From Microcystis sp. T1-4 (GTDB lineage Bacteria; Cyanobacteriota; Cyanobacteriia; Cyanobacteriales; Microcystaceae): a DNA stretch of 15,050 nt. Of the stretch, positions 1-7,020 are shown piece after piece. Made by a program: the position numbers and the translations under genes. The DNA lies in contig NZ_CAIP01000034.1 in NCBI RefSeq assembly GCF_000297435.1, forward strand, positions 1 through 15,050. Direction: 5' to 3'. Each line of letters starts with the position of its first letter. Within the stretch, counting starts at the first letter, position 1. The notes below the pieces were generated by a model. It was not told the origin of the DNA, searched no databases, and was given only the letters and a program-made list of their open reading frames with translations.

Positions 1-588
1 ACGAACAAACCTATCAGAGTCTTCTAAAGCCTTGAGTAACCCCGGAATGGCTGTTTCTGAACCAATCTTACCCAAAGCCGCGGCTGCCTCCCTACGAACA
101 AACCCATCAAAGTGTTCTAAAGCCTTGAGTAACCCCGGAATCGCTGTTTCTGAGCCAATTTTACCCAAAGCCTCGGCTGCGTTCTCACGAACAGAACCAT
201 AAGAGTCTTCTAAAGCCTTGAGTAACTCCGGAATGGCTGCTTCCGAGCCAATCTTACCCAAAGCGAAGGCTGCGTTCCAACTAACATGCTCATCAGAGTG
301 TTCTAAAGCCTTGAGTAATCCCGGAATGGCTGTTTCTGAGCTAATATTACCCAAAGCCTCGGCTGCGTCACTACGAACAAACCTATCAGAGTCTTCTAAA
401 GCCTTGAGTAACCCCGGAATGGCTGTTTCTGAACCAATCTTACCCAAAGCCGCGGCTGCGTTCCCACGAACAACCCCATCAGAGTCTTCTAAAGCCTTGA
501 GTAACCCCGCAATGGCTGTTTCTGAGCCAATTTCACCCAAAGCCTCGGCTGCGTTCCCACGAACAACCCCATCAGAGTCTTCTAAAGC
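1..588 (-). repeat. 93-base tandem repeat array encoding HEAT units
   Basis: The marker octamer tctaaagc (plus strand) starts at 23, 116, 209, 302, 395, 488 and 581, exactly 93 bases apart each time. Each period encodes one 31-residue HEAT unit of the NACHT protein. Framework positions (ALE, AA, ALG, SETAIPGLLKALE) are nearly invariant in DNA and protein. Changes concentrate in a short stretch of the first helix: DGVVRGN, RFVRSD, EHVSWN, GSVREN and GFVRRE. The array continues beyond the window edge. Confidence 0.95.
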
Positions 589-2070
589 TTGACTTAACTG
601 ATTAACAACTTGATTAGACTTTGTTAATCCCAATAACTCCACCTTAAACTGTTTCGGCACATCCAACCCAAGCACTAACCCCACTGTCTGCTTTTGAAAC
701 TCAAAGTTGACTTCTCCTGCTAACCTCGCTCCTAATTTTAAATCAATCTCTAACCCTAACTTAACCACCCGTTTTGCTTGGGTTTCATTATCCAATAACC
801 CCAACAGCAACGCCATAGGTTCCGTCCATTTGAGATAATTCAAATAGTCCCACTGTAACTGCTCATCACTGAGATGGGGTAACTTTTTCTTTAATTCCTC
901 AGCCGTGTAATATTCTTGAATCAGTTGGTGGCGAAAAGCGATTTTATCATTACCTTCTAGGTGAATTAGATGATATTTCAGTAAATCCTTTAACCACTGC
1001 TTACTGTAATATTCTGGGAATCCTTTATTTTTGATAAATTTGCTTAATTCTTCCTCTGCTTCTGTTCGGGAAATAGCCACCTGAATCTCAGTTTTTGACT
1101 CCCCTTGGGTCATTTTCCAAGCTAACACTTGCAGCAATTCTCGCCACCAATCCCGGGATTCTTGGTAAGTAGAAACATCTGCTTTTAATTTGTGGTGATA
1201 AACTTTTTCAGTAAAATGTCGAAAAACTAAGCCTAAATTAGCAGGAATTTGGCTTTTCTCATTAAAAACTTCACATAACATCCACAAAAGCAGGGGGGTT
1301 TCTCCCAATTCCTTGAGACGATTTCCCAACTGTTTAAGCATTTCTTCGCCTTTTTCAGGCAAATAGGTCTTGACAAAATCTTCCATCTGTCGTCCAGTCA
1401 GGGGGAGCATTTCCAGCTTTTTTTCAATATCTAAGTCGTCGCTGCCTAAATCCCTTGTGGTGAAAATCATCGAAATTTCTGCATACTGCTGGCGAAAGTT
1501 TTTTAATTTCTGTCGCGCAGCTTCCGAGGGCAATTCATTGATACCATCAAATAATAATAATGGGCTAAAATTCTGATTTTCTAACAGCCAACTTTCTAGG
1601 GTATTACTATCAATAATTAATTTATGGCGTTTCAGGAATTGTAAAATTAAATCAAGAATTGAGGTTTCATACAAGCGTAATTCGATGAGAATGGGAATTT
1701 GAATGATTTTAGCTTGATTTTGTTGATTTGGGCGCAAGCTTTGGGCTTCTACGGATTCTTCTAATAATAATCTGGCTAAAGCGGTCGATTTTCCTGAACC
1801 GGGACGACCTTTTAAAAGAACGTGATTAGCCGCATATTCGCGTAAACCATCTAAAACCGTGAATCTTTCGGGTTTTTCTAGTCTTTCTGGTCTTTCTTGT
1901 CGGTTTTGTGGTTCTTTTTCAATCGTCTGTACCCACAAATCCCTTAGCAAAGGTGCAGTTTTCGACGGGCGTGTTTTTCTCTCTACGTCCGTGAGGGTGT
2001 AAAATGTCTCCCACTGGGCGTACTTTTCCGAGTCCGAGATTGATTTGAGATAGGGAGTCCAGTCAATCAT
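1..2070 (-). CDS. NACHT NTPase with C-terminal HEAT repeats (partial, runs off left edge)
   Basis: The frame is open for 690 codons from ATG at 2070 to the window edge, so the C-terminus is missing. Visible in order: a cyanobacterial-type N-terminal segment beginning MIDWTPYLKS; Walker A GRPGSGKS at residues 88-95; Walker B LLLLFDGINE with Asp175; a sensor-like IFTTRD about 30 residues later; and the motif FRHQLIQEYYTAEEL near residue 379, typical of the helical part of bacterial NACHT proteins. From about residue 487 there are tandem 31-residue HEAT repeats (consensus KALEDSDxxVRxxAAxALG, then KIGSETAIPGLL). NACHT proteins are STAND ATPases that oligomerise when a sensor domain detects a trigger; some bacterial members defend against phage. 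No effector domain is visible in the part present. The gene starts 25 bases after the HNH gene on the same strand, so cotranscription is likely. The Shine-Dalgarno is weak. The NACHT and HEAT calls are firm; a defence role is inference. Confidence 0.92.
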   Translation of the reverse strand, partial: MIDWTPYLKSISDSEKYAQWETFYTLTDVERKTRPSKTAPLLRDLWVQTIEKEPQNRQERPERLEKPERFTVLDGLREYAANHVLLKGRPGSGKSTALARLLLEESVEAQSLRPNQQNQAKIIQIPILIELRLYETSILDLILQFLKRHKLIIDSNTLESWLLENQNFSPLLLFDGINELPSEAARQKLKNFRQQYAEISMIFTTRDLGSDDLDIEKKLEMLPLTGRQMEDFVKTYLPEKGEEMLKQLGNRLKELGETPLLLWMLCEVFNEKSQIPANLGLVFRHFTEKVYHHKLKADVSTYQESRDWWRELLQVLAWKMTQGESKTEIQVAISRTEAEEELSKFIKNKGFPEYYSKQWLKDLLKYHLIHLEGNDKIAFRHQLIQEYYTAEELKKKLPHLSDEQLQWDYLNYLKWTEPMALLLGLLDNETQAKRVVKLGLEIDLKLGARLAGEVNFEFQKQTVGLVLGLDVPKQFKVELLGLTKSNQVVNQLSQALEDSDGVVRGNAAEALGEIGSETAIAGLLKALEDSDGVVRGNAAAALGKIGSETAIPGLLKALEDSDRFVRSDAAEALGNISSETAIPGLLKALEHSDEHVSWNAAFALGKIGSEAAIPELLKALEDSYGSVRENAAEALGKIGSETAIPGLLKALEHFDGFVRREAAAALGKIGSETAIPGLLKALEDSDRFVR

Positions 2071-2095
2071 TTATCTTGTAGCGAACCCCCTGCAA

Positions 2096-2524
2096 TCAAG
2101 GGAAATCTGGCGGGTGTTCACCCAGTTTAACCCACATTACCCTAGCCCGAACCAAGGCGGGACGATTCATCTGTAAGGCTGCGATTGTAGCTCGACCAAT
2201 CGCTGTTAATCCCCTCATTTCCGTCCCGCTCTCACTCCAAGCAAAATGTTCCCCCCAAACTTGCGACTGGGGATGAAACAATGCAACTATTTCTTCACTT
2301 TCTGGATCGATAGCAGTCTGGCGATCGCCCTTATAACGATTACAAGATGGACAGGCAAAACAAAGATTCTCAAACACCGTCTCCCCAGCTGCTGCAAGAG
2401 GGCGAATATGTTCAAATTCAAACGTCATCGCCGTTAGGAATTCTGCTGTCCGGCAATAGGCACAGCAATCACCAAAGCGAGTGCGAATTTGTCGCTGTAA
2501 CCCCATCCGAATATAAACACTCAC
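2096..2524 (-). CDS. HNH endonuclease
   Basis: A small HNH-family nuclease of 142 residues when started at GTG 2524. Seen: Cys21-x2-Cys24, the FEFEHIRP stretch with His39, ENL with Asn53, and CPSCN with Cys58, Cys61 and Asn62. This is the usual beta-beta-alpha metal fold with a zinc knuckle, which cuts DNA using a divalent metal. The C-terminal half (GLTAIGRATIAALQMNRP, then MWVKLGEHPP) is a tail I recognise from related cyanobacterial HNH proteins. The GTG start is preferred because it overlaps the stop of the upstream gene in a GTGA (2521-2524), a translational-coupling arrangement. A longer ATG start at 2551 would lie 31 bases inside the neighbour. Substrate and role are unknown: it could be a homing-type remnant, a toxin-like nuclease or the effector of the adjacent NACHT protein. 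Confidence 0.88.
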   Translation of the reverse strand: MSVYIRMGLQRQIRTRFGDCCAYCRTAEFLTAMTFEFEHIRPLAAAGETVFENLCFACPSCNRYKGDRQTAIDPESEEIVALFHPQSQVWGEHFAWSESGTEMRGLTAIGRATIAALQMNRPALVRARVMWVKLGEHPPDFP

Positions 2525-2865
2525 GCTGCCGTCGTACCTTGTTCCAAGCACTTTAGCGTATATCTGGCACGAGTTTTAAGAATTGTTAATTGATCTGTTT
2601 TTGCCAACAACTCATCTAACTCAGCTACTTCATCAGCGCAGAGTAAAGATTCTGCATTTCTCGTCACTAAATCATCTAAACGGGTTTGCTCTACGAGGGA
2701 CAATTGACAACTTGCCAGCGCTTTTAATTCATCCACACTCAAACCAATCAAACAATCTTCATCGAGTCCTAATGAATTGGCAAATCGAGAATAGGTGTTC
2801 CAGTCTAATAAAACCCCAACTCGTTCCCCTTGCTCATTTGTTAAGTATTCTACCGGCTTGGACAT
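2521..2865 (-). CDS. Small acidic protein with antitoxin-like N-terminus, upstream of HNH nuclease
   Basis: A protein of 114 residues from ATG 2865; a GTG at 2880 would add five residues. The N-terminal segment KPVEYLTNEQGERVGVLLDW resembles the opening strands of Phd/YefM-like antitoxins (a T-x-E-x-G-x-x-V-x-V-L pattern). The rest is predicted mostly helical and Leu/Asp/Glu rich, ending in a basic patch (ILKTRARYTLK). No catalytic motif is seen. Its stop TGA overlaps the GTG of the HNH gene by four bases, so the two are almost certainly translated together. From memory, similar small proteins precede HNH genes in other cyanobacteria, which suggests a fixed pair; I cannot verify this here. 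A regulator, antidote or chaperone for the nuclease is inference only. Confidence 0.75.
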   Translation of the reverse strand: MSKPVEYLTNEQGERVGVLLDWNTYSRFANSLGLDEDCLIGLSVDELKALASCQLSLVEQTRLDDLVTRNAESLLCADEVAELDELLAKTDQLTILKTRARYTLKCLEQGTTAA

Positions 2866-2931
2866 ATTAGAAACACTCACAATACAATATAATCCTATTT
2901 TAGTAATTAATTCCAGAAAATGCCATCGATC

Positions 2932-2983
2932 GCCGATAAGGTTATCTTATTTTTGTTTTCCTAATTGTTGGGCTTTATAAAAA
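2932..2983. repeat. 52-base direct repeat, copy A (duplicate of vanY-type gene 3' end)
   Basis: Bases 2932-2983 match 3077-3128 without mismatch, at an offset of 145 bases. Read on the minus strand this copy repeats the last eleven codons of the carboxypeptidase (FYKAQQLGKQK), its TAA stop and the following GATAACCTTATCGGC, but it is detached from the rest of the gene. It is a non-functional gene-end relic. Confidence 0.93.
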
Positions 2984-2992
2984 ATTGAAAAA

Positions 2993-3065
2993 GTACGGGC
3001 GAAGCATTCGGATAGAAAATCTCTGGTTTCAGCGATAGGTTATTGTCCGAATGCTTCGCCCCTAC
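2993..3065. mobile_element. 73-base hairpin element, MITE-like
   Basis: Terminal inverted repeats of 20 bases (2993-3012 and 3046-3065) match at all but one position; the inner 16 bases gggcgaagcattcgga are perfect. A 33-base centre separates them. The size, perfect termini and lack of coding fit a miniature inverted-repeat element or a REP-like palindrome. It lies between the two copies of the 52-base repeat. As RNA it would form a very stable stem-loop just downstream of the carboxypeptidase stop, so it could also end transcription. I recall the GCGAAGCATTCGG core as common in Microcystis, but did not check. Confidence 0.7.
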
Positions 3066-3076
3066 CGGAGACAATT

Positions 3077-3128
3077 GCCGATAAGGTTATCTTATTTTTG
3101 TTTTCCTAATTGTTGGGCTTTATAAAAA
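3077..3128. repeat. 52-base direct repeat, copy B (in situ gene end)
   Basis: This is the original copy: it holds the last eleven codons and stop of the carboxypeptidase gene plus 15 bases downstream, including the GATAA-GG-TTATC short palindrome at 3080-3091. It is identical to 2932-2983. Confidence 0.93.
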
Positions 3129-3826
3129 GTTTCTAAACTGTGACTATCCCCGACAAAACGCCAGTGCCAAGGTTCATAATTAATACCCTGGGGATTATTT
3201 TCAGGGAAAGATAACTCGAAACTATACTGGGCAGCGTTATTTTGCAACCAACGAAAAGCGGCAGTATTAGCAAAACTGCTACTTAAATTAGTTGCGGGAG
3301 CGCGACCATCGCCAATATCGATCGCATAACCGGTATGATGTTCGCTGTAACCCGGAGGTGCGCTCACTTCTGCTCGTTTGCGGGTTTGCTGATTGCGTTG
3401 TTTTTTAACTTCAAAAAAGAGCTTTTCTTGGGTTGCTTTCGATCGAAATGCGGAAATCGGCATTAAAATCACCCCCGACCTTCTCGCGTCACTCTGCATC
3501 TGGATAAAAGCCTTGGCTGCTGCCTTCCTTAAACGCATACCACCATCCCCAGTAATAGGGGCTAATTCCGTCTCCGGGGCCTCTTGATAGGGTAAATGAC
3601 CTAGAATGTTCTCAATGGGGCTAGGAGTGGCTTTAATCAGGGGGGAGGGGTTAATAACCGGTTTTTTTACGGTAGCAGGGGGACGATTCAAGACTGCTAT
3701 GGCAATTAGGCCAGTTCCCACCAGAGCAAGTAAACCGCTTGCGATCGCTATTAGACCATTAGGATTAGTAGTTTTTCTGTACTGGTTGTCCCGCAAAGCT
3801 TCGGGAATATCATCGATCGGTTTCAC
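3092..3826 (-). CDS. VanY-type D-alanyl-D-alanine carboxypeptidase (M15 family)
   Basis: A membrane-anchored peptidoglycan carboxypeptidase of 244 residues, expected to remove the terminal D-Ala from muropeptides in the periplasm. A short cytosolic start is followed by one membrane segment (about 24-46) and a Pro-rich linker. The M15 core follows: AFRSKATQEKLFF (126-138), SEHHTGYAID (161-170) with zinc ligands His163 and Asp170, and EPWHWRF with catalytic Glu218 and zinc ligand His221. All key residues are present. The start is GTG at 3826 with a strong GGAGGG Shine-Dalgarno about ten bases upstream. The gene begins 31 bases after the malic enzyme stop, so the two probably share a transcript, though no functional link is obvious. 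Its last codons are duplicated downstream around a hairpin element. Confidence 0.9.
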   Translation of the reverse strand: MKPIDDIPEALRDNQYRKTTNPNGLIAIASGLLALVGTGLIAIAVLNRPPATVKKPVINPSPLIKATPSPIENILGHLPYQEAPETELAPITGDGGMRLRKAAAKAFIQMQSDARRSGVILMPISAFRSKATQEKLFFEVKKQRNQQTRKRAEVSAPPGYSEHHTGYAIDIGDGRAPATNLSSSFANTAAFRWLQNNAAQYSFELSFPENNPQGINYEPWHWRFVGDSHSLETFYKAQQLGKQK

Positions 3827-3857
3827 GGTTTACTTGCCCTCCTGCACGATAATTACA

Positions 3858-5249
3858 TTATTCCCCGGCCACTCCATCTTGACGAGCAGCCTGTTGAACG
3901 GCGGCGGCCACAGCCGTAACTACACGACCATCAAAAACCGAGGGAATAATATTCTCTCGATCGAGATTAGCAGGAGTGATCAAAGAAGCGATCGCTTTGG
4001 CCGCTTCCAGATACATATTATCGGTGATTGCCCTAGCGCGACAGTCCAGGGCCCCGCGAAATAATCCGGGGAAAGCGAGAACATTGTTGATCTGATTGGG
4101 ATAATCGCTGCGTCCGGTAGCCACCACGGCCACTAAATCATTGATTAATTCCGGTTGAATTTCGGGAATGGGATTAGCCATGGCAAACACGATCGCATTT
4201 TTAGCCATTCCCTTAACCATTTCGGGAGTCAATACCCCCGGTGCGCTCACCCCCAGGAAGACATCAGCGCCTTTGAGAGCATCCCCTAGCTTACCACTGG
4301 CGGCCACGGCCCAAGCTTGTTTTTCTGGGGTTAAATCGTCCCGGTTTTGGGAGAGGATACCATGGGAATCACAGAGGATTATATCTGTGGCTCCTGCGGT
4401 TTTAAAGAGGGTAGCGATGGCGATTCCCGCTGCACCTGCACCATTAATGACGATTTTGACTGTATCAAGCGATTTTTTGACAAATTTGAGGGCATTAATC
4501 AGGGCAGCCAGGGAAACGATCGCTGTACCGTGTTGATCATCGTGGAAAACGGGAATATTTAATTCCGCTCGCAGACGTTTCTCGATTTCAAAACAGCGTG
4601 GAGCGCCGATATCCTCTAGGTTAATACCCCCAAAAACCGGAGCGATTCTTTTGACGGTTGCGATGATTTCTTCGGGGTCCTGGGTGGCTAAACAGATGGG
4701 AAAAGCATCAATTCCGGCGAATTCCTTGAATAACATCGCTTTCCCTTCCATTACTGGCAAGGCAGCCTCTGGCCCGAGATTTCCTAATCCTAATACCGCG
4801 CTACCATCGGTAACTACAGCGACGGTGTTGCCCTTGATGGTCAATGAGTACACTTGTTCGGGGTCGTGGGCGATAGCGGTGCAGATGCGACCAACTCCGG
4901 GGGTGTAGGCCATGGCCAGGTCATCTTGGGAGGTGAGGGGAATACGACTTTCAATGGAGATTTTACCCCGACGATGGAGATCAAAGGTGCGATCGGAAAC
5001 TTTCAGGAGTTTAACATCCGGTAGAGCTTTAACTGCGGCGATAATCTGTTCCGCTTGGTCGGTACTAGCGGCATCAACCATAATCTCGCGGGTGCTAATC
5101 TTTAAATTGCGTTCGATCAGAGAAATTTGCCCTAAATTCCCCCCCACATCGGCGATCGCATTGAGGACAGAAGCGAAGGTTCCCGCTTGATTGGGGATTT
5201 CTATCTTGAGACTTAAACTATAGCTAGGATTGGGCGTTAAATGAACCAT
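3858..5249 (-). CDS. NAD(P)-dependent malic enzyme with N-terminal ACT domain
   Basis: Oxidative decarboxylation of malate to pyruvate and CO2 with reduction of NAD(P). The protein has 463 residues from ATG 5249. The ACT domain covers about residues 10-88 (SLKIEIPNQAGTFASVL, then GGNLGQISLIE) and probably binds a small regulatory ligand. The malic enzyme core shows AYTPGV with catalytic Tyr115, EGK with Lys170, LEDIGAP with Glu212/Asp213, FHDDQHG with Asp237/Asp238 as metal ligands, and the dinucleotide fold INGAGAAGIAIA at 268-279. There is no C-terminal phosphotransacetylase domain, unlike long MaeB forms. ATG 5249 is preferred over TTG 5264 because GGAAG (5258-5262) lies eight bases upstream. 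Cofactor preference cannot be told from what I see. In cyanobacteria this enzyme supplies pyruvate and reductant from malate. Confidence 0.93.
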   Translation of the reverse strand: MVHLTPNPSYSLSLKIEIPNQAGTFASVLNAIADVGGNLGQISLIERNLKISTREIMVDAASTDQAEQIIAAVKALPDVKLLKVSDRTFDLHRRGKISIESRIPLTSQDDLAMAYTPGVGRICTAIAHDPEQVYSLTIKGNTVAVVTDGSAVLGLGNLGPEAALPVMEGKAMLFKEFAGIDAFPICLATQDPEEIIATVKRIAPVFGGINLEDIGAPRCFEIEKRLRAELNIPVFHDDQHGTAIVSLAALINALKFVKKSLDTVKIVINGAGAAGIAIATLFKTAGATDIILCDSHGILSQNRDDLTPEKQAWAVAASGKLGDALKGADVFLGVSAPGVLTPEMVKGMAKNAIVFAMANPIPEIQPELINDLVAVVATGRSDYPNQINNVLAFPGLFRGALDCRARAITDNMYLEAAKAIASLITPANLDRENIIPSVFDGRVVTAVAAAVQQAARQDGVAGE

Positions 5250-5370
5250 GCTGAAGGCTTCCAATACTGATAAATATTGATTATCTTCTATCTGTGAGGG
5301 ACTTTGGTATCTAATCGTGCAGTTTCTTTAGCTATTAGGGTCTCTCTGGGCCTAATACCAGGGGAGCGGG

Positions 5371-5398
5371 GTGTGGGGTGTGGGGTGTGGGGTGTGGG
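5371..5398. repeat. Four-copy heptamer repeat (GTGTGGG)
   Basis: Four perfect copies of GTGTGGG start at 5371, 5378, 5385 and 5392, in the spacer between the divergent malic enzyme and proline iminopeptidase genes, 50 bases before the latter's ATG. It belongs to the class of short heptanucleotide tandem repeats known from cyanobacteria. It would lie in or near the promoter or 5' leader of the iminopeptidase gene. Confidence 0.9.
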
Positions 5399-5447
5399 GA
5401 GATGGCAAATTAGGTTAGACTTCATCTTAATGAGAAAGACTGTAAAT

Positions 5448-6398
5448 ATGACTAGAGAATTATATCCAGCGATCGATCCCTATTGTACTGGTTACTTAAA
5501 AGTATCGGCTCTCCACACAATTTATTATGAAGAAGTGGGCAATCCCCAGGGTAAACCGGTAGTATTTCTCCATGGCGGGCCCGGAGGTGGTATTGAGGGG
5601 ATTTATCGTCAGTATTTCGATCCACAGAAATGGAGAATTGTCCTTTTTGATCAACGGGGTTGCGGTAAAAGTACCCCTCACGCTGAGTTAAGAGAAAATA
5701 ACACCTGGCTGTTAGTGGCAGATATCGAAAAACTACGAGAATTATTAAAAATCGAGCGCTGGGTAGTTTTTGGCGGTAGTTGGGGAAGTACCCTATCTTT
5801 AGCCTACAGTCAAACCCATCCCGAACGCTGTTTAGGCTTAATTTTGCGCGGAATTTTTCTACTGCGAGAAAAAGAATTAAAATGGTTTTATCAAGAGGGA
5901 ACCAGTTATATTTTTCCCGATATTTGGCAGAATTATTTAGCACCTATTCCCCCGGAGGAAAGGGGAGATTTGCTGACAGCTTATTATCGGCGCCTGACTA
6001 GCGATAACCCCCAAATCCGTCTAGAAGCTGCCAAAGCTTGGTCAATTTGGGAGGGAAGTACCAGCAAATTAATTCCTGCGGAGAATTTAATCGAGAGATT
6101 CGGTCAGGATAATTTTGCCGAAGCTTTTGCGCGGATTGAATGCCATTATTTTGTCAATAAGGGTTTTTTAGAGACGGATAACCAACTGATCGAAAATGTT
6201 GATAAAATCCGCCATATTCCCGCGGTTATCGTGCAAGGACGTTATGATATTGTTTGTCCGATGATTTCTGCTTGGGAATTACATCAAGCTTGGCCGGAAG
6301 CGGAATTGATCATTGTTGCCGATGCGGGACATTCGATGACAGAAGTGGGAATTCGTAGTGCTTTAATTGAGGCTACCGATAAATTTTCTCATTTATAG
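5448..6398 (+). CDS. pip: Proline iminopeptidase (alpha/beta hydrolase, S33)
   Basis: A cytosolic aminopeptidase that releases N-terminal proline from peptides; 316 residues from ATG 5448, the usual family length. Seen: oxyanion segment HGGPGGG (42-48), FDQRGCGKS (67-75) typical of Pip, nucleophile elbow GGSWG with Ser111, Asp267 in GRYDIVCP and His295 in AGHSMTE. The catalytic triad is complete. The ORF stays open upstream, but that part crosses the heptamer repeat and is low in complexity, so it is not coding. ATG 5430 is an alternative start; ATG 5448 has a GAGAAAG purine run about nine bases upstream. It converges on a pseudogene whose stop lies five bases past this gene's stop. Confidence 0.92.
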   Translation: MTRELYPAIDPYCTGYLKVSALHTIYYEEVGNPQGKPVVFLHGGPGGGIEGIYRQYFDPQKWRIVLFDQRGCGKSTPHAELRENNTWLLVADIEKLRELLKIERWVVFGGSWGSTLSLAYSQTHPERCLGLILRGIFLLREKELKWFYQEGTSYIFPDIWQNYLAPIPPEERGDLLTAYYRRLTSDNPQIRLEAAKAWSIWEGSTSKLIPAENLIERFGQDNFAEAFARIECHYFVNKGFLETDNQLIENVDKIRHIPAVIVQGRYDIVCPMISAWELHQAWPEAELIIVADAGHSMTEVGIRSALIEATDKFSHL

Positions 6399-6403
6399 AT
6401 AAG

Positions 6404-6731
6404 CTAGTTATCGTGATGATTTTGCCAAATTTCTTCGTAGGCTTTTTCCATATCTATGGTAAATTTTTTGGCATTCCAGAGGGTAGATGTATGACGAGAT
6501 TGACGTAATTGATAACGAATTTCTTCCCTTAAATTTTGATCTAATCCTAACTTAATTCCCCACTGCACATATTCTTCATCACTCCAAGCTATACCCTGAC
6601 TAATGCCGGCATTAATACCAATAATGACTAATTTCTAGGGGTTCTCTTTCTATCAGTTCTTCGTAAAACTGGCTAACTTGCCAGAAATCCCCTTGGATAA
6701 TTGCCGATTCAACTTGGGAATGCCAAGACAT
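6404..6731 (-). pseudogene. Remnant of TPR / GT41 (SPINDLY-like) glycosyltransferase gene, internal deletion
   Basis: The ATG at 6731 opens MSWHSQVESAIIQGDFWQVS and continues to HYWY, then hits TAA at 6612-6614. This resembles the first 39 residues of large cyanobacterial TPR proteins fused to GT41 O-GlcNAc-transferase-like domains. In another frame, from about 6625 down to TAG at 6404, the sequence reads GINAGISQGIAWSDEEYVQW and ends KAYEEIWQNHHDN. This resembles the extreme C-terminus of the same family. The two frames meet near 6605-6625, so a central piece, which in such proteins is several hundred codons, appears lost with a frame change. The short homology TTGGTATT at the joint could have mediated the deletion. 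Family assignment is from memory of homologues; the broken structure is plain in the sequence. Confidence 0.7.
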
Positions 6732-6799
6732 AAGTATTTATCCTTAAGTGTCTCTACTAGCGTACCCAAATAGAAGCAAAATTTTTCTATATAAGTAAA

Positions 6800-6980
6800 A
6801 TTTATCAGTTGCTCAGGGGTTGGGTTTTGGGGTGGTCACTGCGTGCGCGTTGCGCGAGGTGTTGGGGTGTTAGGGTTTTGGGGTGTTCGGATTTTAGTTG
6901 AAATTCCCCATTCCCCCATTCCCCCACGTCCCCCCCCGTCCCCACTTCCCCACTTCCCCCACTTCCCACTCTCTACCCAG
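6800..6980. repeat. G-rich then C-rich degenerate repeat spacer
   Basis: The spacer between the pseudogene start and the cytochrome gene end holds G-rich units on the plus strand (variants of GGGGTGTT and GGGTTTTG, 6817-6892), then a C-rich run (variants of CCCCCATT and CCCCACTT, 6904-6970). The two tracts are partly complementary and could fold back. The 12-mer GTGCGCGTTGCG (6843-6854) recurs inverted at 9462-9473. I see no gene here. Confidence 0.65.
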
Positions 6981-7020
6981 TTTCAACGCGTCCCAGCTTA
7001 CCATCAATCTCAGCCAAGAG

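Noticed and set aside
1..588. CRISPR-like array
   Set aside because: The periodic units are contiguous, 93 bases long, a multiple of three and in frame within a protein; there are no spacers.
218..592. Plus-strand ORF of 124 residues with internal repeats
   Set aside because: It is the antisense of the HEAT repeat array; its repetition reflects the 93-base periods of the minus-strand NACHT gene.
3606..4064. Plus-strand ORF of 152 residues across the vanY/malic enzyme junction
   Set aside because: It is antisense to two well-supported genes and has no motif or ribosome site.
5304..5447. N-terminal extension of the proline iminopeptidase
   Set aside because: The added residues run through the GTGTGGG heptamers and do not look like protein; known family members begin close to the MTRELYP position.
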